Below are positions 1-10,276 of a stretch of DNA of 64,000 nt, piece by piece. Location of the stretch: positions 1 through 64,000 of the forward strand of contig NZ_RJVQ01000012.1 of assembly GCF_003856525.1 (NCBI RefSeq), read 5' to 3'. The notes beneath the pieces were generated by a model. The model made no database searches and was not told the origin of the DNA. It saw only the letters and a program-made list of their open reading frames with translations. The stretch comes from Vibrio viridaestus. GTDB lineage: Bacteria > Pseudomonadota > Gammaproteobacteria > Enterobacterales > Vibrionaceae. The position numbers were made by a program, and so were the translations under genes. The stretch's first letter is position 1; each line of letters begins with the position of its first letter.

Positions 1-43
1 AGTGTGGGGTCTCCCCATGTGAGAGTAGGACATCGCCAGGCTT
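1..43 (+). rRNA. rrf: 5S rRNA, 3' end (partial)
   Basis: The first bases match the conserved 3' end of gammaproteobacterial 5S rRNA, with the helix around GTGGGGTCTCCCCATG and a final GCCAGGC. The 5' part lies outside the window. The gene closes an rRNA operon whose distal tRNAs follow directly. The exact 3' end is approximate. Confidence 0.9.
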
Positions 44-69
44 TTATTTAGCACCAAGCTAACCAATGC

Positions 70-146
70 GGAGCGGTAGTTCAGTTGGTTAGAATACCGG
101 CCTGTCACGCCGGGGGTCGCGGGTTCGAGTCCCGTCCGCTCCGCCA
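70..146 (+). tRNA. tRNA-Asp (GTC)
   Basis: A 77-nt cloverleaf begins GGAGCGG and ends CCGCTCCGCCA, with the CCA encoded. The acceptor stem pairs perfectly, the anticodon loop is CTGTCAC with anticodon GTC, and the T arm carries GTTCGAGTC. It sits 27 nt after the 5S rRNA, the usual place for a distal tRNA of a Vibrio rRNA operon. Confidence 0.96.
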
Positions 147-157
147 CTTATTTAAAG

Positions 158-185
158 AACCCTAGCAGAGATGCTGGGGTTTTCT
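158..185 (+). terminator. Hairpin between tRNA-Asp and tRNA-Trp
   Basis: AACCCTAGCA pairs with TGCTGGGGTT around a four-base loop, and a short T-rich stretch follows. It resembles a Rho-independent terminator but lies between two tRNAs, so it may instead be a processing hairpin that lets some transcription through to tRNA-Trp. Confidence 0.55.
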
Positions 186-194
186 CTATGTTTT

Positions 195-271
<77 letters not shown>

Positions 272-278
272 TTATCAT

Positions 279-310
279 AAAGCCTCAGCGTATGCTGGGG
301 CTTTATTGTT
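279..310 (+). terminator. Terminator after tRNA-Trp
   Basis: AAAGCCTCAGC and GCTGGGGCTTT form an 11-bp stem with a four-base loop, followed by a T-rich run. It probably ends the rRNA-tRNA transcript. The same hairpin recurs at about 385-411 and, altered, at about 492-518. Confidence 0.8.
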
Positions 311-328
311 TTGGCTTTTAGAAAAGCC

Positions 329-590
329 GTGTTGGGAGCTGGAGCGCCAGCCCGGTCGAATTTCTCCACCCCTGCCATTATCATAAAGCCTCAGCGTATG
401 CTGGGGCTTTGTTGTATTTGGCTTTTAGTAAAGCCAGTGTTGGGAGCTGGAGCGTCAGTCCGGTCGAATCTCTCCATCCTTACCATTATCATAGGGCTTC
501 AGCATTAGCTGGGGCTTTGCTATTTGTAGTTTCTAATAAAGCCGTTACTTATGTTCTGTAGCGTCAGATCTAACGAATTTGTCCACTTAG
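329..590 (+). repeat. Tandem degenerate copies of tRNA-Trp 3' end plus terminator
   Basis: The stretch from GTGTTGGGAG in tRNA-Trp (239) through its terminator is repeated from 329 and 437, a period of 108 bases, with a much weaker fourth copy from about 544. Copies 2 and 3 keep the CTCC-acceptor-CCA-like end, the terminator hairpin and a trailing GGCTTTTAG motif. Both carry an extra segment, GCTGGAGCGCCAGC in copy 2, which forms its own hairpin where the T stem was. None can fold as a whole tRNA. Architecturally this recalls the repeats carrying tRNA 3' ends after tyrT in E. coli. Confidence 0.8.
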
Positions 591-798
591 CGGTTATTAA
601 TAAGTATGAGCATAACTTGCAGAGTAATTCTCTGTGTCCTTTTCACCTATAGTCTCTCGGCAAAACTAAAGATCTCTCTTTTTTTATCATCTTTTTCGGT
701 AGTTAGATTGTTCGATATGAATAGTAACGCCTAAATATATTGGTAATAAGTATTGTTTCGGTAGAATAGTCTTATACGAAATTTGAGGTTAGAACACT
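591..798. other. Intergenic, upstream of multicopper oxidase
   Basis: AT-rich sequence between the tRNA-derived repeats and the oxidase gene. I see no gene or clear operator. It presumably contains the oxidase promoter. A GAGG ribosome binding site at 786-789 precedes the ATG at 799. Confidence 0.5.
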
Positions 799-2193
799 AT
801 GGCATTAACTCGTCGCCAATTTATCCAGTATGGTTCAGCTTTAGGAGCTGCTGCTTTATTACCAGGGTGCTCTCTAAGTCATACACCAACCGACAATGAC
901 CCTTATGTGTATCGAATTAGCGCAGAAAAAGGTATTGCCGAGCTGATTCCGGGTAAGAAGACGCCGATTCTTGGGTTTGATGGCCTGATTCCTGCGCCAC
1001 AGATCCGGTGTAAGCAAGGTCAACCTGTTACTATCCATTTTACGAATAAGTTAGATGAGCCGACTACCATTCACTGGCATGGTCTCCGCATACCGATTGA
1101 GATGGATGGAGTACCCTTTTTAAGTCAAAAACCTATATTGCCCGGAGAGACGTTTACCTATCGCTTTACGCCTCCTGATGCAGGTACTTTTTGGTATCAT
1201 CCCCACATGAATAGTGTTAAACAGCTAGGGATGGGACTTGTCGGACTGATCATTGTTGATGAGGCAGAAAATGTTCATTTTGGTCAGGATGTTTCTGTAA
1301 TGTTAAAACACTGGCATTTAGATCAGAGTGGATCTTGGAAATCCTTGATGATCCCTAGGTACAGTGCTCGTATGGGAACGCCAGGTGAATGGGGGACGGT
1401 GAACGGGCAACATAATCCTACCATGGTTATATTGCCGAAAACGTTGACCCGAGTTCGAATCGCCAATGTTGATAACACAATCACGTATCCCGTTACAGTG
1501 AAAGGAACGGATGCTTGGGTTATCGCTATCGATGGAAACCCGATTGCTGAGCCTGTGCTGCTTTCTCAGCATAAACTAGGTCCTGGGATGAGGTTAGACA
1601 TTGCTTTTGTCTCACCATCTTTAGGGAGCCAAATAGAGCTCCAATATCTCAAAGGTAAATACCCATTTCCACTATGTCGATTTGATATTAAAGGCCAGCA
1701 CCCGGAAGAGGTTGTCCCTGAACAACATTACATTCCTTCTTTACCGTTAAATCCTATACCCACTCCTGATTTAGAAAACGCATATTTGATTGATTTCGTA
1801 TTTGAGTGGGAAGGAGCGCTCACACCTCTTAACCAAGATGGAAAAGCTGTTTCCCAGTTTTGGTTGATGAATAAACGAGCTTGGGAAGGCATGTCGATGG
1901 ATTCGATTCCTGAGCCTTTAGCAAAATTAGAACTTGGAAAAACCTATATATTTTCGATGAAGAACGTGACTCAATATCATCATCCTATTCATCTGCATGG
2001 GCATACTTTCCTTGTATTAGAATTAGACGGCATTAAACTTGATTCACCATTTCATACTGATACTGTATTACTCGGAAAAAACGGCAGTGCGAAAGTCGCA
2101 TTTGTTGCGAATAATCCAGGTCGTTGGATGTATCATTGTCATGTAATTGAACATATGAAAACGGGATTGATGGGCTACATACAGGTAACGTGA
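799..2193 (+). CDS. Multicopper oxidase, Tat-exported
   Basis: A 464-residue laccase-like multicopper oxidase. The N-terminus MALTRRQFIQYG is a twin-arginine signal, and LLPGC at residues 20-24 could be a lipoprotein cleavage site, though Pro before Gly is atypical. All copper motifs are visible: HWHG at 92-95, HPH at 134-136, HPIHLHGH from 395, and HCHVIEHMKTGLMG from 446, which gives the T1 Cys-His ligands and the trinuclear site. It lacks the Met-rich segment of CueO, so a role in copper tolerance is not assured; phenol or metal oxidation in the periplasm is equally possible. The Tat translocon genes lie in the same window at 44155-45524. The family is certain; the substrate is unknown. 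Confidence 0.88.
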   Translation: MALTRRQFIQYGSALGAAALLPGCSLSHTPTDNDPYVYRISAEKGIAELIPGKKTPILGFDGLIPAPQIRCKQGQPVTIHFTNKLDEPTTIHWHGLRIPIEMDGVPFLSQKPILPGETFTYRFTPPDAGTFWYHPHMNSVKQLGMGLVGLIIVDEAENVHFGQDVSVMLKHWHLDQSGSWKSLMIPRYSARMGTPGEWGTVNGQHNPTMVILPKTLTRVRIANVDNTITYPVTVKGTDAWVIAIDGNPIAEPVLLSQHKLGPGMRLDIAFVSPSLGSQIELQYLKGKYPFPLCRFDIKGQHPEEVVPEQHYIPSLPLNPIPTPDLENAYLIDFVFEWEGALTPLNQDGKAVSQFWLMNKRAWEGMSMDSIPEPLAKLELGKTYIFSMKNVTQYHHPIHLHGHTFLVLELDGIKLDSPFHTDTVLLGKNGSAKVAFVANNPGRWMYHCHVIEHMKTGLMGYIQVT

Positions 2194-2306
2194 CTCCTGT
2201 AACGTTTTAATTCTGTTTGTTTAGCAAAGCTTGGTGTCGTTGTATTTGAAATTTCATTGGGCATGATATTGTACAATATTTGAGCTATTTTCTTAAGGAG
2301 AAGTTT

Positions 2307-2690
2307 ATGGGGCAGTTCTCTATTTTGAGTTTTGTTGCACTTGGTGGTGCTTTTGGTGCCTGTTCTCGCTATTTGATATCTGAGTTATGTGTCTTTCTTT
2401 TTGGCCGTGGATTTCCTTATGGAACTTTAACAGTAAACGTGTTGGGTTCTTTTATTATGGGACTGCTCGTTTCCGCATTTCAAAGTCAATTTCTTGCGGC
2501 TGAACCGTGGCGCCAATTAATAGGGCTTGGTTTTCTTGGTGCATTAACAACATTCTCCACCTTCTCAATGGATAACGTTTTATTGCTGCAGCAGGGGGCT
2601 TTTTTGAAAATGGGTCTTAACATCCTGTTGAACGTCATTTTAAGTATTACTGCTGCATGGGTTGGCTTTCAGCTGATCACAAAAGCGTAA
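2307..2690 (+). CDS. crcB: Fluoride ion channel CrcB
   Basis: A 127-residue, four-helix membrane protein of the CrcB/Fluc family, which exports fluoride as an antiparallel dimer. Visible family motifs are GGAFGACSRY near the N-terminus, TVNVLGSF and TTFSTFS. I chose the ATG at 2307 because TTAAGGAG lies just upstream; an in-frame TTG at 2280 would add nine residues but has no such site. I see no fluoride riboswitch upstream. It stands alone between the oxidase and the thiamine riboswitch. Confidence 0.92.
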   Translation: MGQFSILSFVALGGAFGACSRYLISELCVFLFGRGFPYGTLTVNVLGSFIMGLLVSAFQSQFLAAEPWRQLIGLGFLGALTTFSTFSMDNVLLLQQGAFLKMGLNILLNVILSITAAWVGFQLITKA

Positions 2691-2744
2691 ATTTATTGAA
2701 TTTTTATTTGCTTATTTTTTTACGCTGATTTTATAATCGTTTCA

Positions 2745-2826
2745 CTTGTCGGAGTGCCATTTGGCTGAGACCGTTAATTCGGGATCCGTTGAACCTGATC
2801 AGGTTAATACCTGCGAAGGGAACAAG
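2745..2826 (+). promoter_or_regulatory. TPP riboswitch (thi box)
   Basis: The aptamer has the conserved CTGAGA followed by the GAACCTGATC..GTTAATACC..GCGAAGGGA core. CTTGT at 2745-2749 pairs with ACAAG at 2822-2826 to close helix P1. A weak GAAGAC/GTCTTTTC hairpin follows and may act in the expression platform. It lies about 120 bases upstream of thiC, so thiamine pyrophosphate should repress the whole operon. Confidence 0.95.
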
Positions 2827-2871
2827 AGAAGACATTAATTGGGTCTTTTCCTAATTTATCTCATCTTTTGA

Positions 2872-4866
<1,995 letters not shown>

Positions 4867-4867
4867 T

Positions 4868-6106
4868 ATGAAAACCATATTTTTGTCTGACAATCAGAGT
4901 GCTCTACAGAGCACTCTCGATCGAGTATATAGGAATGTGTTTTTACCGTTATTTTCTCAAGATATCGGATTTAAAAAGCATTCTAATCAAGAGATACTAA
5001 TTTGTTTTGACAGTATATCCAACTCAACGATTTGTGTTTCTACCAACTTATTTTCTCAAACCAATCATGCTAAGTTAAATGAGGATTCGGACTTTAATCA
5101 GTCGTACTATCTTTACTATTTAGACCATGAGATTGAACATCGTTCTGATTTGTCCGAAGGATTTGTGTCTGTTTGTTCATCTAACGTGAAACCAGATCAG
5201 CTATGTGATTCGTGGTTATTTAATGGTGAAACCAGATCACTTTATTCTAGAAATGAGCAGCAGAGTTTCGATGCATCTGAACATTTTGCTTGGATAATAT
5301 TGTTACTCGCACATGATTTTCCTATTGAGGATTCTCTTGTTGTTGCTCGTTCAGCAATGAATGTTTCACGTGAAACATGGCCTGATGACATCCAGTTTTT
5401 TCCAGTTTTTAGTAAACAATCCGGAGTAGCGCGAGAGGCTTTTCTACCAATAGACCGTGACTTATTTCGTTTGTACCCAGTGGTGGATACATTCGAATGG
5501 GTAAAAACACTGGTGAAGGCTCATGGTGTTAAGACTGCTCAGTTACGAATAAAGGATAGGACTAGCGCATTATTGGATCAGCAAGTTCAAGATGTGTCTA
5601 TTCTCTCTCAGGAAACGGGCACTCAACTATTTATTAATGACTATTGGCGGTTAGCAATAAAACATCAAGCCTATGGTGTTCATCTCGGTCAGGAAGATCT
5701 CGACGAAGCCAATATTGAACAGATTCATGCGGCAAACCTTCGTCTTGGTGTATCAACCCACGGTTATTACGAAATACTTAAGGCAGAAACTATTCGACCC
5801 TCATATATCGCGTTGGGACATATATTCCCAACAACGACAAAGTCTATGCCATCTAAACCCCAGGGTTTAGTCCGTTTAGGGCTATATCAAAACCTAATCA
5901 ATACGATAATGGTTGGTGATTACTCTATACCAACTGTTGCTATTGGAGGGATTGATTTAAGCAATATTAGCAGTGTTGTATCTCAGGGAGTTGATTCTAT
6001 CGCAGTGGTTAGAGCCATCACACAGGCAAAAGATCTCTCTCGACGAATTGGTTCGCTATTCAATGCTCTCGATGGCATCAAAGCAGGCGAGGGAGTAATT
6101 GCATGA
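4868..6106 (+). CDS. thiE: Thiamine phosphate synthase ThiE with long N-terminal extension
   Basis: The 412-residue protein is about twice the usual ThiE length. Residues from about 198 onward form the ThiE barrel, with TAQLRIKDR, FINDYWRLA, GVHLGQEDL, LGHIFPTTTKSMPSKPQG and a glycine-rich GGIDLSN, which joins HMP-PP to thiazole phosphate. The first ~200 residues have no clear catalytic motif. A short stretch (EHFAWIILLLAHDFPIEDSL) distantly recalls the C-terminal part of HMP-P kinases (ThiD), without their GAGD-type motif, so it could be a decayed kinase domain; this is inference. Starts one base after the thiC stop and overlaps thiF by four. A perfect parS site lies inside the gene. Confidence 0.9.
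   Translation: MKTIFLSDNQSALQSTLDRVYRNVFLPLFSQDIGFKKHSNQEILICFDSISNSTICVSTNLFSQTNHAKLNEDSDFNQSYYLYYLDHEIEHRSDLSEGFVSVCSSNVKPDQLCDSWLFNGETRSLYSRNEQQSFDASEHFAWIILLLAHDFPIEDSLVVARSAMNVSRETWPDDIQFFPVFSKQSGVAREAFLPIDRDLFRLYPVVDTFEWVKTLVKAHGVKTAQLRIKDRTSALLDQQVQDVSILSQETGTQLFINDYWRLAIKHQAYGVHLGQEDLDEANIEQIHAANLRLGVSTHGYYEILKAETIRPSYIALGHIFPTTTKSMPSKPQGLVRLGLYQNLINTIMVGDYSIPTVAIGGIDLSNISSVVSQGVDSIAVVRAITQAKDLSRRIGSLFNALDGIKAGEGVIA
5362..5377. other. parS: parS centromere site (inside thiE)
   Basis: TGTTTCACGTGAAACA, a perfect 16-bp palindrome identical to the consensus chromosomal ParB binding site. It lies within the N-terminal extension of thiE. A second identical copy is 3.6 kb downstream. Confidence 0.92.
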
Positions 6107-6867
6107 ACACTATCAATGATAGCGATTTTATCCGTTATCAACGGCAGATATGTCTACCTGAGTTCGGAGAATCTGGCCAGCTCAAGCTTGAAGAAAGCCG
6201 TGTACTGATGATTGGCTGTGGTGGGTTGGGATCTCTGGTCGCGCCATATCTTGTAGGGGCTGGCGTTGGATCCATCGTAATTATCGATGACGATAATATC
6301 GATATAAGTAACTTACATAGGCAGTTCATCTATCGAGAATCAGAAATCGGACAGAACAAAGCCGCTAGACTTAAATCTAATTTAAATCAGTTAAATAACA
6401 ATGTACAAGTTCGAGCTATTCAATATCGACTGACAGAACAACAGCTGGCTCTAGAAGTCATTATGTGCGATGTCGTTATCGATTGTACCGATAACTTCAC
6501 AACTCGCCATCAAATTAATCGAGCTTGCTTCAAGCACAAAACAACGCTGATCTCCGCATCTGCTATCGGTTGGCAAGGGCAACTCGCTGTCTATCATTAT
6601 CAGGAAGATGAGGCGTGTTATCGTTGTATCTATCCTGAAGATATATCTGAGCCAAGAAGTTGTTCAACGTCTGGGGTCATGGGGCCAGTAGTTGGTGTAA
6701 TGGCTTCCATGCAAGCGCTCGCGTGTATTAAGAATCTCATATCAACCCCAAATCACTCACCGCAATCTTTAGTCTCATTTAATGGAATTAACAATACTTT
6801 CCAAACGCTAAATATCATTCGAGATCCTGAATGTCCAGTTTGTGCGACGAAAGAGGTGACGGCATGA
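6103..6867 (+). CDS. thiF: ThiS adenylyltransferase ThiF
   Basis: A 254-residue E1-like enzyme that adenylates the C-terminus of ThiS before sulfur transfer. GCGGLG at 38-43 is the nucleotide-binding loop. CYRC (172, 175) and CPVC (244, 247) form the structural zinc site, and Cys187 in RSCSTSG is at the place of the conserved cysteine used in acyl-disulfide linkage. Starts in an ATGA overlap with the thiE stop and ends in an ATGA overlap with thiS. Confidence 0.95.
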   Translation: MNTINDSDFIRYQRQICLPEFGESGQLKLEESRVLMIGCGGLGSLVAPYLVGAGVGSIVIIDDDNIDISNLHRQFIYRESEIGQNKAARLKSNLNQLNNNVQVRAIQYRLTEQQLALEVIMCDVVIDCTDNFTTRHQINRACFKHKTTLISASAIGWQGQLAVYHYQEDEACYRCIYPEDISEPRSCSTSGVMGPVVGVMASMQALACIKNLISTPNHSPQSLVSFNGINNTFQTLNIIRDPECPVCATKEVTA

Positions 6868-7070
6868 CAGTCGAAGTTATGATAAACAATCGAAAAGAAA
6901 CGCTCGCTTCTGGCAGTTCTTTGGCAGATATCATCGAGAAGCTTTCACTACCAGCGAAGGGCTGTGTATTTGCTATCAATAATACCGTGGTTCCACAAAG
7001 TCAGTGGCCGTCTTACATACTCAATAGTGGCGACCAAATATCCCTATTTCAGGCGATAGCCGGAGGTTAA
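6864..7070 (+). CDS. thiS: Sulfur carrier protein ThiS
   Basis: A 68-residue ubiquitin-fold sulfur carrier ending in the required Gly-Gly (QAIAGG). I place the start at the ATG overlapping the thiF stop (MTVEVMINN), with GAGGTG upstream; a start at the inner Met at 6879 would give 63 residues. The thiocarboxylated C-terminus donates sulfur to the thiazole made by ThiG. Three bases separate it from thiG. Confidence 0.95.
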   Translation: MTVEVMINNRKETLASGSSLADIIEKLSLPAKGCVFAINNTVVPQSQWPSYILNSGDQISLFQAIAGG

Positions 7071-7073
7071 AAT

Positions 7074-7847
7074 ATGCTTACTATTGCTAATAAAACATTT
7101 AATTCACGCTTATTTACAGGAACAGGTAAGTTTTCTCACCGTGATGTAATGGCTAAAGCGATTATAACAAGTGGCTCAGAATTGGTGACTATGGCTTTAA
7201 GACGAGTCGATACCTCTAACCAAAAAGATGATATTCTCGAACCTCTTGTTGCCAATAGACTTAATTTACTCCCGAATACCTCTGGAGCAAAAAATGCGAC
7301 AGACGCTATTTTTGCCGCGCATCTTGCAAGAGAAGCTATTGGGACTAATTGGATTAAATTGGAAATTCATCCCGATCCTAAATATCTGATGCCTGACCCG
7401 ATAGAAACTCTTCGCGCAGCCGAACAGTTAGTGACGGATGGATTTGTCGTTCTCCCTTATTGCCATTGCGATCCGGTTTTGTGCAAGCGATTAGAAGAAG
7501 TAGGGTGTGCAGCCGTGATGCCTCTCGCTGCACCCATTGGATCAAACAAGGGAATTGTTTCAGCAGACTTTCTCAATATTATCATTGAGCAAGCCCGTGT
7601 TCCTGTCGTAGTTGATGCTGGAATTGGTGCTCCCTCCCATGCCGCTTATGCGATGGAACTTGGCGCTGATGCGGTATTAGTTAACACGGCAATTGCAACC
7701 GCAAGTGATCCGATTCTTATGGCTGAGGCGTTTAAGCAAGCCGTGATTTGTGGTCGAATGGCTTATGAATCCGGTCTTGGTGTTGTGAGTGAATTTGCTC
7801 ATGCATCTAGTCCTTTGACTTCGTTTCTAACAGAGTTGGAGGGATAG
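7074..7847 (+). CDS. thiG: Thiazole synthase ThiG
   Basis: A 257-residue TIM-barrel enzyme that forms thiazole phosphate from 1-deoxyxylulose 5-phosphate, dehydroglycine and ThiS thiocarboxylate. Family stretches seen: FTGTGKF near the start, TALRR-like [16 protein letters not shown], with the Lys that forms the Schiff base, and [14 protein letters not shown]. Sits between thiS and thiH with three-base gaps, as in other thi operons. Confidence 0.96.
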   Translation: MLTIANKTFNSRLFTGTGKFSHRDVMAKAIITSGSELVTMALRRVDTSNQKDDILEPLVANRLNLLPNTSGAKNATDAIFAAHLAREAIGTNWIKLEIHPDPKYLMPDPIETLRAAEQLVTDGFVVLPYCHCDPVLCKRLEEVGCAAVMPLAAPIGSNKGIVSADFLNIIIEQARVPVVVDAGIGAPSHAAYAMELGADAVLVNTAIATASDPILMAEAFKQAVICGRMAYESGLGVVSEFAHASSPLTSFLTELEG

Positions 7848-7850
7848 AAA

Positions 7851-8963
7851 ATGAGTTTTGTTGATGTATTAAATCTGTACGAATGGGATGATATACGCCT
7901 CTCTGTTTATGGTAAGACGAAGCGCGATGTACAGAACGCTTTAGCGAAAACTAGGCTCACTTTAGAAGATTTCAAAGCGCTTATCTCACCGGCAGCTGAA
8001 TCATATCTGGAAGTGATGGCAAAGAAGGCTCAACAACTGACAAGAAAGCGATTTGGCAATACGATATCAATGTATATTCCTTTGTATCTTTCTAATCTAT
8101 GCGCGAATGATTGTACTTATTGCGGGTTTTCTATGAGTAATAAGATCAAGCGTAAAATTCTCGATGAGAACGAAATTGATGCTGAAGTTAATGCTATTAA
8201 ATCGATGAAATTTGATAGCGTGCTGTTGGTGACTGGTGAGCACGAAACGAAAGCTGGAATGAATTATTTTAGGAAAATGATTCCGAGAATTAAGCAGCAG
8301 TTTAATTATGTTGCGATGGAGGTTCAGCCGCTTGATCAGGAAGAATACGCTGAGCTGAAAACTATGGGTCTTGATGCCGTGATGGTCTACCAGGAAACCT
8401 ATAATAGGGCAACATATTCTCAGCATCATTTACGTGGCAATAAAATGGATTTTGAATATCGGCTTATGACACCTGATCGACTTGGTAAAGCTGGCTTGGA
8501 TAAAATTGGGATCGGTGCTTTGATCGGTTTAGAAGACTGGAGAACTGACTGCTTTCTTACTGCAGCACATCTCGATTATCTAGAGAAAACTTATTGGCGT
8601 TCACGTTATTCTATTTCATTTCCTCGTTTACGACCTTGTACCGGAGGGTTAGAGCCAAAATCGATCATGACAGATGCGCAGTTATTACAACTCATCTGTG
8701 CATATCGCCTATTCAATCCTGAAGTTGAACTCTCACTTTCTACCAGAGAGTCGGCCAAATTTAGGGATAGTGTGGTGCCAATCGCAATCACCTCTCTTTC
8801 TGCTGCGTCAAAAACTCAGCCTGGCGGGTATGCAAATGCAGAAGTGGAACTGGAACAATTCTCTATCAATGACGATAGAAGTGTTATTGATGTTACCAAT
8901 TCGATGCACAGCAAAGGGCTACAAACGGTTTGGAAAGATTGGGATAAAAGTTATTTAGGATAA
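7851..8963 (+). CDS. thiH: 2-iminoacetate (dehydroglycine) synthase ThiH
   Basis: A 370-residue radical-SAM tyrosine lyase supplying dehydroglycine for the thiazole. The cluster motif CANDCTYC gives Cys84, Cys88 and Cys91. Length matches the family. Last gene of the operon; it ends 20 bases before a parS site and about 60 bases before a bidirectional terminator. Confidence 0.96.
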   Translation: MSFVDVLNLYEWDDIRLSVYGKTKRDVQNALAKTRLTLEDFKALISPAAESYLEVMAKKAQQLTRKRFGNTISMYIPLYLSNLCANDCTYCGFSMSNKIKRKILDENEIDAEVNAIKSMKFDSVLLVTGEHETKAGMNYFRKMIPRIKQQFNYVAMEVQPLDQEEYAELKTMGLDAVMVYQETYNRATYSQHHLRGNKMDFEYRLMTPDRLGKAGLDKIGIGALIGLEDWRTDCFLTAAHLDYLEKTYWRSRYSISFPRLRPCTGGLEPKSIMTDAQLLQLICAYRLFNPEVELSLSTRESAKFRDSVVPIAITSLSAASKTQPGGYANAEVELEQFSINDDRSVIDVTNSMHSKGLQTVWKDWDKSYLG

Positions 8964-8982
8964 TTTACAGCGAAATAATAAG

Positions 8983-8998
8983 TGTTTCACGTGAAACA
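8983..8998. other. parS: parS centromere site (after thiH)
   Basis: TGTTTCACGTGAAACA, a perfect match to consensus parS. It is intergenic, between the end of the thi operon and the shared terminator with the convergent choline operon. With the copy in thiE it forms a small parS cluster of the kind bound by ParB1 near the origin of Vibrio chromosome 1. Confidence 0.95.
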
Positions 8999-9017
8999 AT
9001 AAATGTAGGTTAGATAG

Positions 9018-9047
9018 AAAAAAGGCAGCTATTTAGCTGCCTTTCAA
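9018..9047. terminator. Bidirectional terminator between thiH and choV
   Basis: AAAGGCAGC and GCTGCCTTT form a perfect 9-bp stem around TATTTA. There are A bases on the left and T bases on the right, so it can end transcripts from both the thi operon and the convergent bet-cho operon. Confidence 0.85.
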
Positions 9048-9068
9048 GTATGTAAGTACTAACTGATA

Positions 9069-10274
9069 TTAGGCTGCGTGCAACGAAGGTTCGTTGTATT
9101 TACCTAATAATGCATGGTAAAAGTTATCGTCACTTAATGTACCTATCAAATGTCCGTTTTCGATTAGAACAATTGGATGGCCAGTATGGTAGCGAATTTC
9201 GATGGCATCACGCATATCGATATCTGGAGAAGCAATAACAATACTGTTCTTGCACAAATCCGCAATATCAATCTCTTTGTCTGTGTAATCAATTATCTTC
9301 AGTGGTGATTCGCCTGAGATAACCCATTTAGTATTTTCTTTTTCTATCCAAACATTGGATTGCTGACATAGTTGCCAACGCTCACTGTCCTGTACCAGTT
9401 CGTTGGCTGGTCTCATTAGAGAGCGACCTTTAAGTACATTTAGCGGGTTAGTGTGAGCAACGAAATCACGTACATATTGAGTTTTTGGCGTCAGAACAAT
9501 CTCTTCAGGCTTACCATGTTGAATCAGCTCGCCTGATTCCATGATAGCGATACGAGTCCCGATTTTTAGTGCCTCGTCAAGGTCATGACTTACGAACAAA
9601 ATCGTCTTATTCAACTTAGACTGAAGCTCAAGCAATTCGTCTTGTAGCTGAGCACGAATCAGTGGGTCAAGCGCAGAGAAAGGTTCATCCATCAGCAAGA
9701 TATCAGTATCCATGGTAAAAGCGCGAGCGAGACCAACACGTTGCTGCATACCACCTGAAAGCTCATGTGGGAATTTGTCTTGCCACTCAGCAAGGCCAAC
9801 CATCTCGAGCTTCTCTCTTGCCTGAGCACGGCGTTCTTTCTTAGGCACGCCTTTCATCTCGAGACCAAATGCAACATTATCAAGAACTGATAACCATGGC
9901 ATCAAAGCAAATTTTTGGAAAACCATAGAAACGCGATCAGTTCGTAGATGGCGTAGTGTTTGCTCATTACAATCGGCTAAGTCAACGGATGTATTACCAT
10001 CTTTGATATTTAATGCACCGCGAGAAATGGCATTAAGACCATTTACTGCGCGCAGAAGACTGGATTTCCCAGAGCCTGAGAGTCCCATCAACACGCAAAT
10101 CTCACCCTCATTTACATCGAGAGAAACATTGTTTACGCCAACGACTAGACCTGTCTCGTCGATGATTTCTTGACGAGACTTTCCTTCATCGAGAAGTGTT
10201 AATGCTTGATTAGGTTTATCACCAAAAACAACGTCCAGATTTTCTATTGAAATTGCCTTTTTATGCTCTGTCAT
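9069..10274 (-). CDS. choV: Choline/betaine ABC transporter ATPase ChoV (ProV)
   Basis: A 401-residue ATPase of the quaternary amine uptake family. Walker A GLSGSGKSS, signature LSGGMQQR and Walker B LLMDEPFSALDP are present, and the C-terminal ~120 residues look like the CBS-type regulatory tail of ProV/OpuA ATPases. Starts two bases after choW on the minus strand. As the distal gene of betI-betB-betA-choX-choW-choV, it most likely powers choline import for betaine synthesis. Vibrio literature often calls these genes proXWV. Confidence 0.92.
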   Translation of the reverse strand: MTEHKKAISIENLDVVFGDKPNQALTLLDEGKSRQEIIDETGLVVGVNNVSLDVNEGEICVLMGLSGSGKSSLLRAVNGLNAISRGALNIKDGNTSVDLADCNEQTLRHLRTDRVSMVFQKFALMPWLSVLDNVAFGLEMKGVPKKERRAQAREKLEMVGLAEWQDKFPHELSGGMQQRVGLARAFTMDTDILLMDEPFSALDPLIRAQLQDELLELQSKLNKTILFVSHDLDEALKIGTRIAIMESGELIQHGKPEEIVLTPKTQYVRDFVAHTNPLNVLKGRSLMRPANELVQDSERWQLCQQSNVWIEKENTKWVISGESPLKIIDYTDKEIDIADLCKNSIVIASPDIDMRDAIEIRYHTGHPIVLIENGHLIGTLSDDNFYHALLGKYNEPSLHAA

Positions 10275-10276
10275 GA

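Noticed and set aside
2691-2744. Fluoride riboswitch near crcB
   Set aside because: No match to the conserved crcB motif; the only riboswitch here is the TPP element downstream.
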